Shown here one piece after another: positions 14,282-21,020 of a stretch of 24,012 bases of DNA. Source of the DNA: a virus; IMG/VR virus record IMGVR_UViG_3300004463_001176, positions 1 through 24,012 of that record; one strand, 5' to 3'. Position numbers and translations under genes: made by a program. Below the pieces are notes generated by a model. It saw only the letters and a list, made by a program, of their open reading frames with translations, was not told where the DNA came from and did no database searches. Every line of letters begins with the position of its first letter. Position 1 is the first letter of the stretch.

Positions 14282-14817
14282 GAGAATCGCCCGCCGCTCG
14301 CCGCGATCGCCGCACCCAGCGCGATGCTCGCCTTGCGCCGCCGCACCGCGTCGGTGTCGCCCGCGTCGATCACATTCTTCGGCTTGACCGGCCGCAGCGC
14401 GAGCAGAACGTCGACCTCGCGCCGCGTTTCAGGTAGCCGCCTGGTCAGCCGCTCAACGAGCGAGGCAGGCGCAGGCTCGATCGCCGCCGGCATCCGGCCA
14501 CGCGCCAGCGCATCGGTCCTGCGGCGATACTCGGGGCAAAGCGCGCGCCGCGCCTCCGCCTGCCGCGCACCATAGATCACGGTCGAGTGGTCGCGACCAC
14601 CCATCAGTATGCCGATGCAGGGCCAGCTCATCGCGGGCCACAGCTTGCGCAGGACCCAGCACGCCGCCTGCCGCGCTTCCACGATCTCGGCGATGCGGCT
14701 GCGCCCAATCAGCCGCGTCGCCGGAATGCCGAACGCGGCGGCCACCCGGTCCCGATCGGCCCGCATCGCAATGCTCGGCTGCCATCCACGCGGCGCACGT
14801 TTCGATCGCGGGCTCAT
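14278..14817 (-). CDS. Stand-alone DnaA domain IV (DNA-binding) protein
   Basis: A 179-residue protein. Residues about 20-90 match the DnaA C-terminal DNA-binding domain (Bac_DnaA_C, PF08299). ARQAACWVLRKL (48-59) corresponds to the conserved basic helix. WPCIGILMGGRDHSTVIYGAR (65-85) carries the DnaA signature with GGRDHSTV. The AAA+ ATPase and N-terminal domains of DnaA are missing, so it can bind DNA but not hydrolyse ATP. An unusual extra 65 residues follow (LVERLTRRLPETRREVDVLL, then NVIDAGDTDAVRRR). It is coupled to the GP88-like gene (TGATG) and to the zinc-knuckle gene (ATGA). A phage origin-binding protein, a decoy for host DnaA boxes, or a transcription factor are all possible. Confidence 0.85.
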   Translation of the reverse strand: MSPRSKRAPRGWQPSIAMRADRDRVAAAFGIPATRLIGRSRIAEIVEARQAACWVLRKLWPAMSWPCIGILMGGRDHSTVIYGARQAEARRALCPEYRRRTDALARGRMPAAIEPAPASLVERLTRRLPETRREVDVLLALRPVKPKNVIDAGDTDAVRRRKASIALGAAIAASGGRFS

Positions 14818-15560
14818 CAGTGCGCGCGGAACGCGATGGAGCGCTCACTTTGCCAGCAAAGCGCACAGGTTGCGCAGCAATCAGTGGCTCCGGTTTGCGC
14901 CGGGCAGAGTATGGCCAGGGCGTCAATTTCCCCCGCCGCCAGCACTCGCGCGGCGCGCAGGCCATGTGGGGCACCTGAAAAGCGGATCGCCGCGCGGGCC
15001 CACCCGAAGTCCGCCGCCAACAGAGACAGCTCCCGCCCGATATCGCTTGCCGGCGCATGAGCGGTGAAGCCGAACAGGTGCAGCGCCGCGTGTTGCGCCA
15101 GCATCCGGCGCCAGAAGCCGACGTAGCCCGCGCTGTAGAAGTCGCCCAGCACGTGGAGCCGGACCAGAAAGCCAGCATGGTGCCGTTGCGCCAGCACGCC
15201 GATCTCGTCTTCCAGCGCCAGCTCGAGCGCGGTTCCATGCACGATCCGCTCGGCGGCATGCATATTGTTGCCGTAACAGCTCAGCCACTCGCCGCAGGAA
15301 CGCGGGCAGGCCGCGCGTTCTTCCAGCGTCAGGGTGAAGATCGGCCAGCCCTTGCGCGGCCCCTTGACCACGGTCTTGCCGATCTTGCGGCTCTGATGCC
15401 CGGTCTTGAGCACGCGCTGCACTTCGTCCGGCTCGAACACGCGCGACGGGAACATCGAACGCCCGCCGCGAGCGGCCTGGTCGAAGACAGTCAGCACGAT
15501 GCCGCGTCCCGATGGCGCGATCGTGGCATGGCGGCGGATCGACGATGCGTGCGGCTTCAT
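14817..15560 (-). CDS. GP88-like cysteine-rich phage protein
   Basis: A 247-residue protein resembling the phage 'gene product 88' family, found in actinophages and other phages and of unknown function. The hallmarks are a cysteine cluster CPRSCGEWLSCYGNN (Cys85, Cys89, Cys95 and Tyr96), then LVRLHVLGDFYSAGYVGFW (132-150), and HLFGFTAHAP near 161-170. A second cluster lies near the C-terminus: Cys219, then Cys228-Cys229-x2-Cys232-x2-Cys235. Eight cysteines in two groups suggest bound metal, either zinc or an iron-sulfur centre, but the classical radical-SAM CxxxCxxC is not present. The ATG at 15560 overlaps the ParB-like stop (ATGA). Its place between a ParB-like and a DnaA-like protein points to a role in replication or DNA handling. 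Confidence 0.62.
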   Translation of the reverse strand: MKPHASSIRRHATIAPSGRGIVLTVFDQAARGGRSMFPSRVFEPDEVQRVLKTGHQSRKIGKTVVKGPRKGWPIFTLTLEERAACPRSCGEWLSCYGNNMHAAERIVHGTALELALEDEIGVLAQRHHAGFLVRLHVLGDFYSAGYVGFWRRMLAQHAALHLFGFTAHAPASDIGRELSLLAADFGWARAAIRFSGAPHGLRAARVLAAGEIDALAILCPAQTGATDCCATCALCWQSERSIAFRAH

Positions 15561-16570
15561 GCTCGCGCCTTCAGGCTGCACCACCGGCTCTTGCACCCGG
15601 TGGCCTGCGCGCCCGTCACGCGCATCTCGCACTGGTCGCACCACGCCATGCCGTCGCCAACGCCGCCGGGCCCGTCGCCTTTGCCATCCGGCTTGAACAC
15701 GAAGGCCGATTGCGGCACTCGCGGCGGCGCTGGCACCGGTGTCGCCGCCGGTCGCTCACCGTCGAACAGCGCGCCGACAATCTTTATCGCCGCCTTGACC
15801 CGGCCAAGCTCGGCCTGTTCGAAAATCACATCCTTGCGCAGCTGCTGCTGCCCGCGTGCGCCCAGCCTGGCGGTGAAGGTGGCGAACTTGCCCGGATCCA
15901 GCGGCTTGCCGTCCGCGCATTCGCGCGCGCAAACCGCAACGATGCCGGGGAAGATGGTGCCCGCGTACACCAGCACCTCGCCCGCGAAGGCCGTCGCCAG
16001 GCACTGCAAAGCCTCGCCCGTGGCGAGCGGTCCGACCGTGCGCCAGGCCAACTCGATCCCGGCCACACTTCCGACCATGCCGGGCTTCCATGCGGTCGGG
16101 TTTGAATGTGGCGCCAAGGCCAGCCCCGCCGCCTCCATCGCGGCCAGGATCGCGAGGGCTTGCGGGTCATCGCTTGCCAGTGCCGCCTTGAACAGGTCGA
16201 TCCGGCTCAAGGGGCGGCGCTGCTGGTTCAGATGAACGAAGCTCGCCGCCTCGTCCGCCGCGCTCGCGTAATCGCCCACGATGCAGGGGAGGTGGGCGAT
16301 ATCGCGGCGCAGCTTCGCCGCCTCGAGCCGGTGCTGCCCGTCGATCACGAACAACTCGCCGGTCGCGCGGCGGGCCACAACCAGCGACAGGCACAGGTCC
16401 CAGTTCCAGTGCTGCGCGATCTTGCGGATCAGCGTCTGGCTCTCGCTCGCTTCGATGCTCCGCTGGTACGCTGGATCGATTTGCAGCTCGTCGGGCCGCA
16501 GAAACTGCAGAACCGGCATCCGCCCCAGCGGCGGGTTGCACTTGAGCCGGGCTGTCGCCGCGCGCGCCAT
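15557..16570 (-). CDS. ParB/sulfiredoxin-fold protein with C-terminal zinc-ribbon-like tail
   Basis: A 337-residue protein. The N-terminal domain (about 18-125) has the ParB-like pattern: LRPDELQIDPAYQRS (24-38), then FVIDGQHRLEAAK (74-86) with the signature DGQHR, then LPCIVGD and FVHLNQQRRPLS. This fold binds nucleotide and is shared by ParB, sulfiredoxin and some phage nucleases. A helical middle (about 125-280) is unassigned. The last 28 residues hold Cys311-x2-Cys314-x11-Cys326-x4-Cys331, a plausible zinc ribbon. No canonical parS is apparent and there is no ParA gene nearby, so plasmid-type partition is unlikely. DNA binding, CTP/ATP-dependent switching or nuclease activity are open options. 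Both ends are coupled by overlaps (TGATG, ATGA). Confidence 0.75.
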   Translation of the reverse strand: MARAATARLKCNPPLGRMPVLQFLRPDELQIDPAYQRSIEASESQTLIRKIAQHWNWDLCLSLVVARRATGELFVIDGQHRLEAAKLRRDIAHLPCIVGDYASAADEAASFVHLNQQRRPLSRIDLFKAALASDDPQALAILAAMEAAGLALAPHSNPTAWKPGMVGSVAGIELAWRTVGPLATGEALQCLATAFAGEVLVYAGTIFPGIVAVCARECADGKPLDPGKFATFTARLGARGQQQLRKDVIFEQAELGRVKAAIKIVGALFDGERPAATPVPAPPRVPQSAFVFKPDGKGDGPGGVGDGMAWCDQCEMRVTGAQATGCKSRWCSLKARA

Positions 16571-16884
16571 CAGCCCACCTCCGCCAGGGTCGGATGATCG
16601 AACGGATAGCGCCAGCGCACCGCGCAGGGCCGCCCGGTAATTGCCTCGCCCACGTCGAACGCCCGCAGCGCCGCCGCCAGCTCGCCGCGCAACTGCTCGG
16701 CCTCAGCCCGGCTCAACAGCCGCAGCCTGTCCACCGCACCGCCGCCGCTTTCGACGACCTGGACCAGCTCTCCCTCGACCCCGAACCGCCCGTCGCCATT
16801 CGGCATCGCCATCGCGACAAACCGCCGCGGCTTGCCCATCCAGGGATGATCGACATCATCCACGATCTGCGCGGTGCGGGGCAT
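16570..16884 (-). CDS. Hypothetical 104-residue early phage protein
   Basis: Begins MPRTAQIVDDVDHPWMGKPR at the ATG sharing its base with the previous stop (TGATG), and ends overlapping the ParB-like start in the same way. It seems to have a beta-rich first half (RFVAMAMPNGDGRFGVEGELVQVVE) and a helix LSRAEAEQLRGELAAALRAF (57-76). The C-terminus contains RWRYPFDHPTLAEVG. No family recognised. The very long ORF in this frame upstream of the ATG is a shadow of the neighbouring gene. Confidence 0.65.
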   Translation of the reverse strand: MPRTAQIVDDVDHPWMGKPRRFVAMAMPNGDGRFGVEGELVQVVESGGGAVDRLRLLSRAEAEQLRGELAAALRAFDVGEAITGRPCAVRWRYPFDHPTLAEVG

Positions 16885-17426
16885 CAGCCATTCACTCCTG
16901 TCGGCGCGGTCCGCGCTCCTGTCGCCACGATCTCGATCACCCGCGCGCCGAAGCGGGCGGGCTCGATCACGCGGATCCGGCCCGCGTCGATCAGCTGGCG
17001 GAACCGGTATCGCGCGCGGGTCCAGTCCTTCAGGTCCAGCGCCCGGGCGATTCCCTCGTTGGTCGGGCACTGGCCGCGCTCGGCGGCGACCCGCATCAGC
17101 AGGTCGAGCACGCGCAGCGCCTCGTCGGGCAGCACCTCGGCCGAGATCGCGCCAGGCACCGCCGCCACCGCCCGCCGCCGCGCGTGGTAATCGAAACAAT
17201 TGGCCCGCGTGCCGCTGCGCCGCTGGAACAGCTCGACCGCGCCCGCCGCCTGCCACTGCTGCGCCAGCGCGGCGGCAGGTGCCGTGCCCAGGAACGGCCC
17301 GCTGGCATAGATCAGCTCCGCCCCCGCGCGGGCCGAGGCCAGCCACGCCGCCATCGCCGCCGGATCGGCATAATGCGTCAACGGGCCCAGGCTGAACCCG
17401 GCAGAAGGCGCAGCGGCGGCGCTCAC
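16884..17426 (-). CDS. Winged-helix protein of the phage early operon
   Basis: A 180-residue protein. The C-terminal part (about 103-168) reads as a winged helix: helix 1 EALRVLDLLMRVAAERG, the helix-turn-helix CPTNEGIARALDLKDWTRARYRFRQLI, then a wing GRIRVIEPARFGARVIEIV. The N-terminal 90 residues (LTHYADPAAMAAWLASARAG, YASGPFLG) form an unrecognised domain that also occurs as a prefix in other phage proteins of this style (recollection, not checked). The start is GTG 17426, overlapping the cupin gene stop (GTGA). A DNA-binding regulator or replication initiator is the likely class. Confidence 0.68.
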   Translation of the reverse strand: MSAAAAPSAGFSLGPLTHYADPAAMAAWLASARAGAELIYASGPFLGTAPAAALAQQWQAAGAVELFQRRSGTRANCFDYHARRRAVAAVPGAISAEVLPDEALRVLDLLMRVAAERGQCPTNEGIARALDLKDWTRARYRFRQLIDAGRIRVIEPARFGARVIEIVATGARTAPTGVNG

Positions 17427-17941
17427 CGGGACCGCTCCAAACCGCGCGCGGTGACCGGCGTTGGGAAGTAGCCCTCGCCACAACCGCGCCCAACCTTGCT
17501 GCTGTCGTCGGGGCTGGTGAAATCCTTCCAGTGCACCCAGCCCTGCGGGCAGGCGAAGCCCCATTCGCGAACCTTGGGCCCGGTTATGAACAGGCTGATC
17601 GCCCGCTCGCCCGGTATCACCTCAAGCCGGTGGAGCGCCTCGGCCGGGCGCCAGGCGAACTCGCCCGCGAGCCGTTCGACGCTGCCGTGCGGTGTGTGTT
17701 CGATGTATCGGCCCGCGATCAGGAAGCTACTGTTCGGCCAAGGATGATCGTGCAGCGCGCGATCGTCATCGCTCTTGCGGATGTCGTGCAGATAGACGTT
17801 GCACCACGGATTGCGCGGCACGATCCACCAGCGACGCAGGTAATCCTCGCCGATGACGAAGTCGGGCGCGCGCAGCATCACCTCGTCGGCCCATGCTTGC
17901 ATTCCGGCGAGGTCCGCCATCGTGATAGCCGAGCCGCTCAT
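17423..17941 (-). CDS. Cupin-fold protein
   Basis: A 172-residue protein with a cupin pattern. Motif 1 is RALHDHPWPNSSFLIAGRYIEH (61-82), giving His64, His66 and Glu81 as metal ligands. Motif 2, EALHRLEVIPGERAISLFITGP (101-122), supplies His104. The four ligands expected for an Fe(II) or similar metal site are therefore all present. The C-terminal half contains WGFACPQGWVHWKDF. Small cupins of this type occur in phages, where substrates are unknown. The start at 17941 overlaps the CII-like stop (ATGA). It could be an oxygenase or isomerase acting on a small molecule or on a protein or nucleic acid; nothing in the context decides. Confidence 0.72.
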   Translation of the reverse strand: MSGSAITMADLAGMQAWADEVMLRAPDFVIGEDYLRRWWIVPRNPWCNVYLHDIRKSDDDRALHDHPWPNSSFLIAGRYIEHTPHGSVERLAGEFAWRPAEALHRLEVIPGERAISLFITGPKVREWGFACPQGWVHWKDFTSPDDSSKVGRGCGEGYFPTPVTARGLERSR

Positions 17942-18432
17942 GCCCGCCGGTCCATCGGCACGACATCGGCCGTGTGGTTGACCAGCAGCGTCCGCAGCCG
18001 GACCAGCGCGGCCTGCGCCTCGTCGACCTGCGCCACCGCCGCATCGCGTTCGCGCGGGGTCAGCGTGCCGTCGCGCAGGCCATCGGTGATGGCGTGGGCG
18101 ATGTCGCCGAACTCGCCCGTTGCCGCGATCAGCCCCATCGCCAGCGCGTCGTCCGCGCCGTTGCAGTCGGGCAGGCGGAACACCACGCAGCCAAGCTCGG
18201 CGGCGCAGGCCTCCAGGATCGGCGCACGCCCGGTGGTCGCCAGCGCCACCTCGTCCAGCGCGTGCGCGCAATCGACCGGCGGGAAGGCGGTATGGTTGAT
18301 GTTGTTCCAGTCGCCCGCGACCGAGCGCTGCCGCTGCGCCGTCGCGCCCGCGCCGTCGATCCCGCCGCTGGCGGCGATCGCCGGGCGCACCCCGCGCGCC
18401 TTGATCCGGGCGAGGGCAGGGCTCCCGCTCAT
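17938..18432 (-). CDS. Phage CII-like regulator (CP76 family, probable)
   Basis: A 164-residue protein resembling the phage regulatory protein CII/CP76 group. A helix-turn-helix-like segment lies at about 15-50 (PAIAASGGIDGAGATAQRQR, then VAGDWNNIN). The stretch PVDCAHALDEVALATTGRAP (52-71) and ELGCVVFRLP (79-88) follow, as in that family. A C-terminal helix LTPRERDAAVAQVDEAQAAL (124-143) probably mediates oligomerisation. Its start has GGAGG 8 bases upstream and no overlap with a previous gene, so it opens the main early operon. The family sets lysis/lysogeny choice or activates early genes. The assignment rests on remembered pattern and position. Confidence 0.58.
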   Translation of the reverse strand: MSGSPALARIKARGVRPAIAASGGIDGAGATAQRQRSVAGDWNNINHTAFPPVDCAHALDEVALATTGRAPILEACAAELGCVVFRLPDCNGADDALAMGLIAATGEFGDIAHAITDGLRDGTLTPRERDAAVAQVDEAQAALVRLRTLLVNHTADVVPMDRRA

Positions 18433-18478
18433 GCCGCACCTCCACGGGCAGGGCTTGACGCCCCGCCCGCTTCGGCCA

Positions 18479-18502
18479 CAGTCGATACGCCGCAACCGAC
18501 TG
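18479..18502. promoter_or_regulatory. Divergent control region with CAGTCG-N12-CGACTG dyad
   Basis: The 86 bases between the CII-like gene (minus) and the 70-residue gene (plus) contain a perfect dyad: CAGTCG (18479-18484) and CGACTG (18497-18502). Both genes have good Shine-Dalgarno sequences, so promoters for both should lie here. A TTGACG at 18455-18460 could be a plus-strand -35 but lacks a well-spaced -10. Confidence 0.4.
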
Positions 18503-18518
18503 AAAGGATGGGATCGCA

Positions 18519-18731
18519 ATGCCGAGGCAGATCGTCGTCGCCCCGACCGGGCCGCAGGAATTCGGGATCATGGTCGACGATGCCGGCGCCACCCATGTCG
18601 CGTGGCGCATGCCAGATCAGCTCGACGGGGCTGACCTGGTGATCACCTTCGAACTGCCGCACTTCGTCGGCGTGGCGGATCACATGGCATCGATCGCCGA
18701 CACGCTCGTCCGCGACAGTGCGGGCGAGTAG
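18519..18731 (+). CDS. Hypothetical 70-residue protein, plus strand within the early region
   Basis: An AAAGGA lies 10 bases before the ATG and third codon positions are mostly G or C throughout, so this is likely a real gene even though it opposes the surrounding early operon. It reads MPRQIVVAPTGPQEFGIMVD at the start, with a central ADLVITFELPHFVGVADHM. No family is recognised, and no membrane segment or signal peptide is seen. Divergent transcription from the CII-like gene suggests separate control; it might be expressed in the lysogen. Confidence 0.58.
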   Translation: MPRQIVVAPTGPQEFGIMVDDAGATHVAWRMPDQLDGADLVITFELPHFVGVADHMASIADTLVRDSAGE

Positions 18732-18835
18732 CTGGCCGACTGGGGTGACCCGCGGCCAGATCGCGCCGGTGCAGCGCGGCGGCCTGTTCGGGGTGCGGAA
18801 AAGCAACGTCGCCACCGGGCGATAACTGGCGCGGA

Positions 18836-19057
18836 TCACGCCGCACGCTCCCGCCGCGCACCGGCACCGGACAAATCCACGTCATCTCCGGTGGATGCAT
18901 CGCCGCCCAAGGCGCTAACCCCCACCGCATGGCCGAACGCGACCACTTCCAGCGGCACCACGCGCACCCCGTCTGCATCGGCGGGCCAATTGGCAGGCTC
19001 GACCAGGAAGCGCGAGATTCGTCCCACGATTGCAGGGTGAAACAGGAATTCTTTCAT
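18836..19057 (-). CDS. Hypothetical 73-residue protein, second gene of the cro operon
   Basis: Its ATG overlaps the cro-like stop (ATGA), so it is made with it. It starts MKEFLFHPAIVGRISRFLVE and has a mixed middle (GVRVVPLEVVAFGHAVGVSA). The C-terminus is acidic/Gly-rich then basic (ARRERAA). No family is recognised. Immediate-early expression after induction is expected from its position; an anti-host or anti-repressor role is possible but unsupported. Confidence 0.62.
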   Translation of the reverse strand: MKEFLFHPAIVGRISRFLVEPANWPADADGVRVVPLEVVAFGHAVGVSALGGDASTGDDVDLSGAGARRERAA

Positions 19058-19269
19058 GCGGCGCGGTCCATTTCGAAGGCGCGCAATGCTTCATCGATCT
19101 TGCTCAACGACGAGATTGTTGCGCCGATCGGATCAGGGTTCCTGTCAGACAATTTCCATCGGCTGAAGGTGCTCGCTGCCACACCAGCACGCTCGCAAAC
19201 CTGTCGCATCGAAACACCTACCGCGATCGCGCGATCTTCGATGCCCTTGATGATTTCCTGCTGATCCAT
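19054..19269 (-). CDS. Cro-like helix-turn-helix repressor
   Basis: A 71-residue protein with an XRE-type helix-turn-helix at about 18-45 (GVSMRQVCERAGVAASTFSRWKL). It diverges from the cI-like gene, which is the classical cro position. A TACTAT -10 on the minus strand (19284-19279) lies 17 bases from a CTCTTG, with the operator word GTTAGCAATC between them. That promoter would leave a leader of only about three bases, so the mRNA may be nearly leaderless. It would shut off cI and tune early transcription. Confidence 0.82.
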   Translation of the reverse strand: MDQQEIIKGIEDRAIAVGVSMRQVCERAGVAASTFSRWKLSDRNPDPIGATISSLSKIDEALRAFEMDRAA

Positions 19270-19355
19270 GCCCCATGCATAGTAGCACGATTGCTAACGC
19301 ACAAGAGCATTTTTGCAACAAGATTGCTAATGGCAATCTTGCTAACGCTGCGCGG
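19270..19355. promoter_or_regulatory. cI/cro operator-promoter region
   Basis: Holds GATTGCTAAC (19289-19298), GATTGCTAAT (19322-19331) and TCTTGCTAAC (19337-19346). It also holds an 8-bp perfect dyad AAGATTGC/GCAATCTT (19320-19327 and 19333-19340). These repeated words are the likely binding sites for CI and Cro. They lie inside the longest cI reading frame, which is why the downstream GTG is taken as the cI start. Confidence 0.72.
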
Positions 19356-19985
19356 GTGGAAACAGACAAAGAACTGATCGAAGGGTTGATAGCCCACACC
19401 GGCAAGACCGCGACCGAAATCGCGCGCAAGGCTGGCCTCGCTGTGACCACCCTGACGCGACCGCTGAATCAGCCAGTGAAGCACCAGCTTTCCAAGGCGA
19501 CTATTGAAAAGCTGCGCGAAACTTTCCCCGGGTATTGGGCGCAGGAACCCGATCTGCCTGACGCGCCCGCGGGGCGGGATTACCTTCCCGTGGCAATCCT
19601 CCCATCGTTTGCAGGCATGGGCGGGGGAGGCACTGGCGAGGGTGACATAGAACACGCGCTAGTTCCTCGCCGGCTTGTAGAGGACGAGCTCCGCGCCAAG
19701 CCCTCCGACCTTATAGTGATCGAAGCCCGCGGAACGAGCATGGCGCCAGACTTCTTACACGGAGATCAAATTCTGATCGATCAACGCGACCGCAACACGG
19801 CTCAACCAGGCGCATTCGCGCTATGGGACGGCGACGCCTACGTTGTGAAAATGGTCGAGCGGGTCCCTTTGCATCCGGGACGTTATCGTGTGTTTTCAAA
19901 CGACGAACGATTCTCCGCGTACGAAGTCGACGAAGAGAATATCAGAATCATGGGGAGGCCAGTATGGTTCGGGCGGCGATTGTAA
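19356..19985 (+). CDS. CI-type repressor with self-cleaving S24 domain
   Basis: A 209-residue prophage repressor from GTG 19356 (an in-frame ATG at 19275 would put operators inside the coding region). The N-terminal DNA-binding helix-turn-helix spans about residues 14-38 (HTGKTATEIARKAGLAVTTL region). The C-terminal peptidase S24 domain shows a complete self-cleavage set. The Ala86-Gly87 site lies in SFAGMGGGG, nucleophile Ser128 in GTSMAPDFLHGDQI, and base Lys165 in AYVVKMVER. It should therefore hold the lytic genes off and be cleaved on RecA activation, giving SOS-inducible lysogeny. No Shine-Dalgarno precedes the GTG, so translation may be leaderless, as for lambda cI. The last 22 bases overlap the secreted-protein gene. 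Confidence 0.9.
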   Translation: METDKELIEGLIAHTGKTATEIARKAGLAVTTLTRPLNQPVKHQLSKATIEKLRETFPGYWAQEPDLPDAPAGRDYLPVAILPSFAGMGGGGTGEGDIEHALVPRRLVEDELRAKPSDLIVIEARGTSMAPDFLHGDQILIDQRDRNTAQPGAFALWDGDAYVVKMVERVPLHPGRYRVFSNDERFSAYEVDEENIRIMGRPVWFGRRL

Positions 19986-20677
19986 TTTCACTGCTGGGCA
20001 TTTCAGCCCCGCTACAGGCCGAGCCCCTTTGGCGCACTCTCGAAGCTGGCGATCACCCAAATGTTGCCGACGAAAAATTGAAAGCGATGCCCGAGGTGAA
20101 GCGGGTCAAGACAAGGCTTCGGGGCGAAACGGTGCGAGAGCAAGACATCAACATGGTCGGCTCCGGAATTCCAATTTTCGAGGGTAATTTCTCAATTGCT
20201 ACTGCTTATGATGGCCTCTCGCTGTCTCGCGTACAACTTGCAAGCGGCGCAGGGTGTGCAAATGAAGCATACAATCTTGTCGCACAGATCGCCGACCAGT
20301 TGCGTGAAAAGTATCCGACGGTTTTGACAGATGTGCCTGAAAGTTACGAATATTCTCGCGCTTCATTGGACGCGACGTCCACGACGCCAACATCAGTAAA
20401 TGCGATGTTTGCCAATGATTCAACTGCAGTGCTTTTAACCGCTGAATTCACGTATGAAGACGCGCCTCGCTATCATGGCGGGGGTTCCTTGGCCTATTCA
20501 ATTTATCAGATTGCTCGCGCAAGCTATGAAGCCCGCGCCAATTCATGCGCCGGGACCGGGTATCGCACGGCGCAAATACGGATAACCTACGCCACGAAGG
20601 CCGAGGTCGATCGAATGTTGTCGACAAGCCGTGAAGAGCGTGAAGCCGAAATCGAAAATGCGAAAAACAATCTCTGA
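19964..20677 (+). CDS. Secreted/periplasmic protein co-transcribed with cI; possible moron
   Basis: A 237-residue protein with a clear signal peptide: MVR, a hydrophobic core AAIVISLLGIS, and a LQA-E cleavage site after residue 19. The mature part holds only two cysteines (Cys98, Cys195), which could form one disulfide in the periplasm. It has no recognised domain and ends in a charged helix (TSREEREAEIENAKNNL). The start is set by GGGGAGG 6 bases upstream and overlaps cI by 22 bases, so it should be expressed in the lysogen. Its DNA is visibly less G+C-rich than the phage neighbours, suggesting separate acquisition. Superinfection exclusion, host-surface change or fitness factor are possible; function is unknown. 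Confidence 0.82.
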   Translation: MVRAAIVISLLGISAPLQAEPLWRTLEAGDHPNVADEKLKAMPEVKRVKTRLRGETVREQDINMVGSGIPIFEGNFSIATAYDGLSLSRVQLASGAGCANEAYNLVAQIADQLREKYPTVLTDVPESYEYSRASLDATSTTPTSVNAMFANDSTAVLLTAEFTYEDAPRYHGGGSLAYSIYQIARASYEARANSCAGTGYRTAQIRITYATKAEVDRMLSTSREEREAEIENAKNNL

Positions 20678-20756
20678 TTAGCACAAATGCAAATTTACGT
20701 TTGCATTAAGTAGCATTCCTGCTAACAGGCTCTCCACGTCAACGTTGGAGGCCAGT
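20678..20756. promoter_or_regulatory. Operator-like region before the integrase operon
   Basis: Contains TTAGCA (20678-20683) and, inverted, TGCTAAC (20720-20726), the same words as in the cI/cro region. Between them lies a perfect 8-bp dyad AATGCAAA/TTTGCATT (20686-20693 and 20700-20707). It is A+T-rich compared with the surroundings and followed by TTGGAGG just before the next start. It likely houses the promoter of the plus-strand small-gene/integrase operon, controlled by CI or Cro. Confidence 0.6.
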
Positions 20757-21020
20757 ATGCTCGCCATCGCTACCCAGTTCCCCCATGCCGGTTCCGCCGC
20801 CTTCGTGCGCGGCAGCGCCGATCCGGTCACCATCCTGCGCCGCAATGCCGATGGCACCGTGCTGGTCCGGCGCGAGCCGCGCCCGTTCGAGCGCCGCAAC
20901 CGCGATGCCAGTGGCAACACTACGCTGTCGCTGGACGATCTGGCCGAAACGGCTGACCTGGCTGTTTTCGGTCCCGACAAGCCCCGCCACCACCGCCGCG
21001 CCCGCCGGAGCGCACGGTGA
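20757..21020 (+). CDS. Hypothetical 87-residue protein, first gene of the integrase operon
   Basis: GGAGG lies 5 bases before the ATG at 20757, the strongest Shine-Dalgarno in this part. The protein starts MLAIATQFPHAGSAAFVRGS and has a possible beta-rich core (VTILRRNADGTVLVRRE). It ends in a highly basic tail (PRHHRRARRSAR). No family is recognised. The basic tail suggests nucleic-acid contact; a recombination directionality or accessory factor is possible in this position, but no helix-turn-helix is visible. Confidence 0.65.
   Translation: MLAIATQFPHAGSAAFVRGSADPVTILRRNADGTVLVRREPRPFERRNRDASGNTTLSLDDLAETADLAVFGPDKPRHHRRARRSAR

Noticed and set aside
19275-19355. 27-codon N-terminal extension of the cI repressor from ATG 19275
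   Set aside because: It would leave five bases between divergent cro and cI starts and place all operator words inside the coding region; the usual repressor N-terminus begins near GTG 19356.
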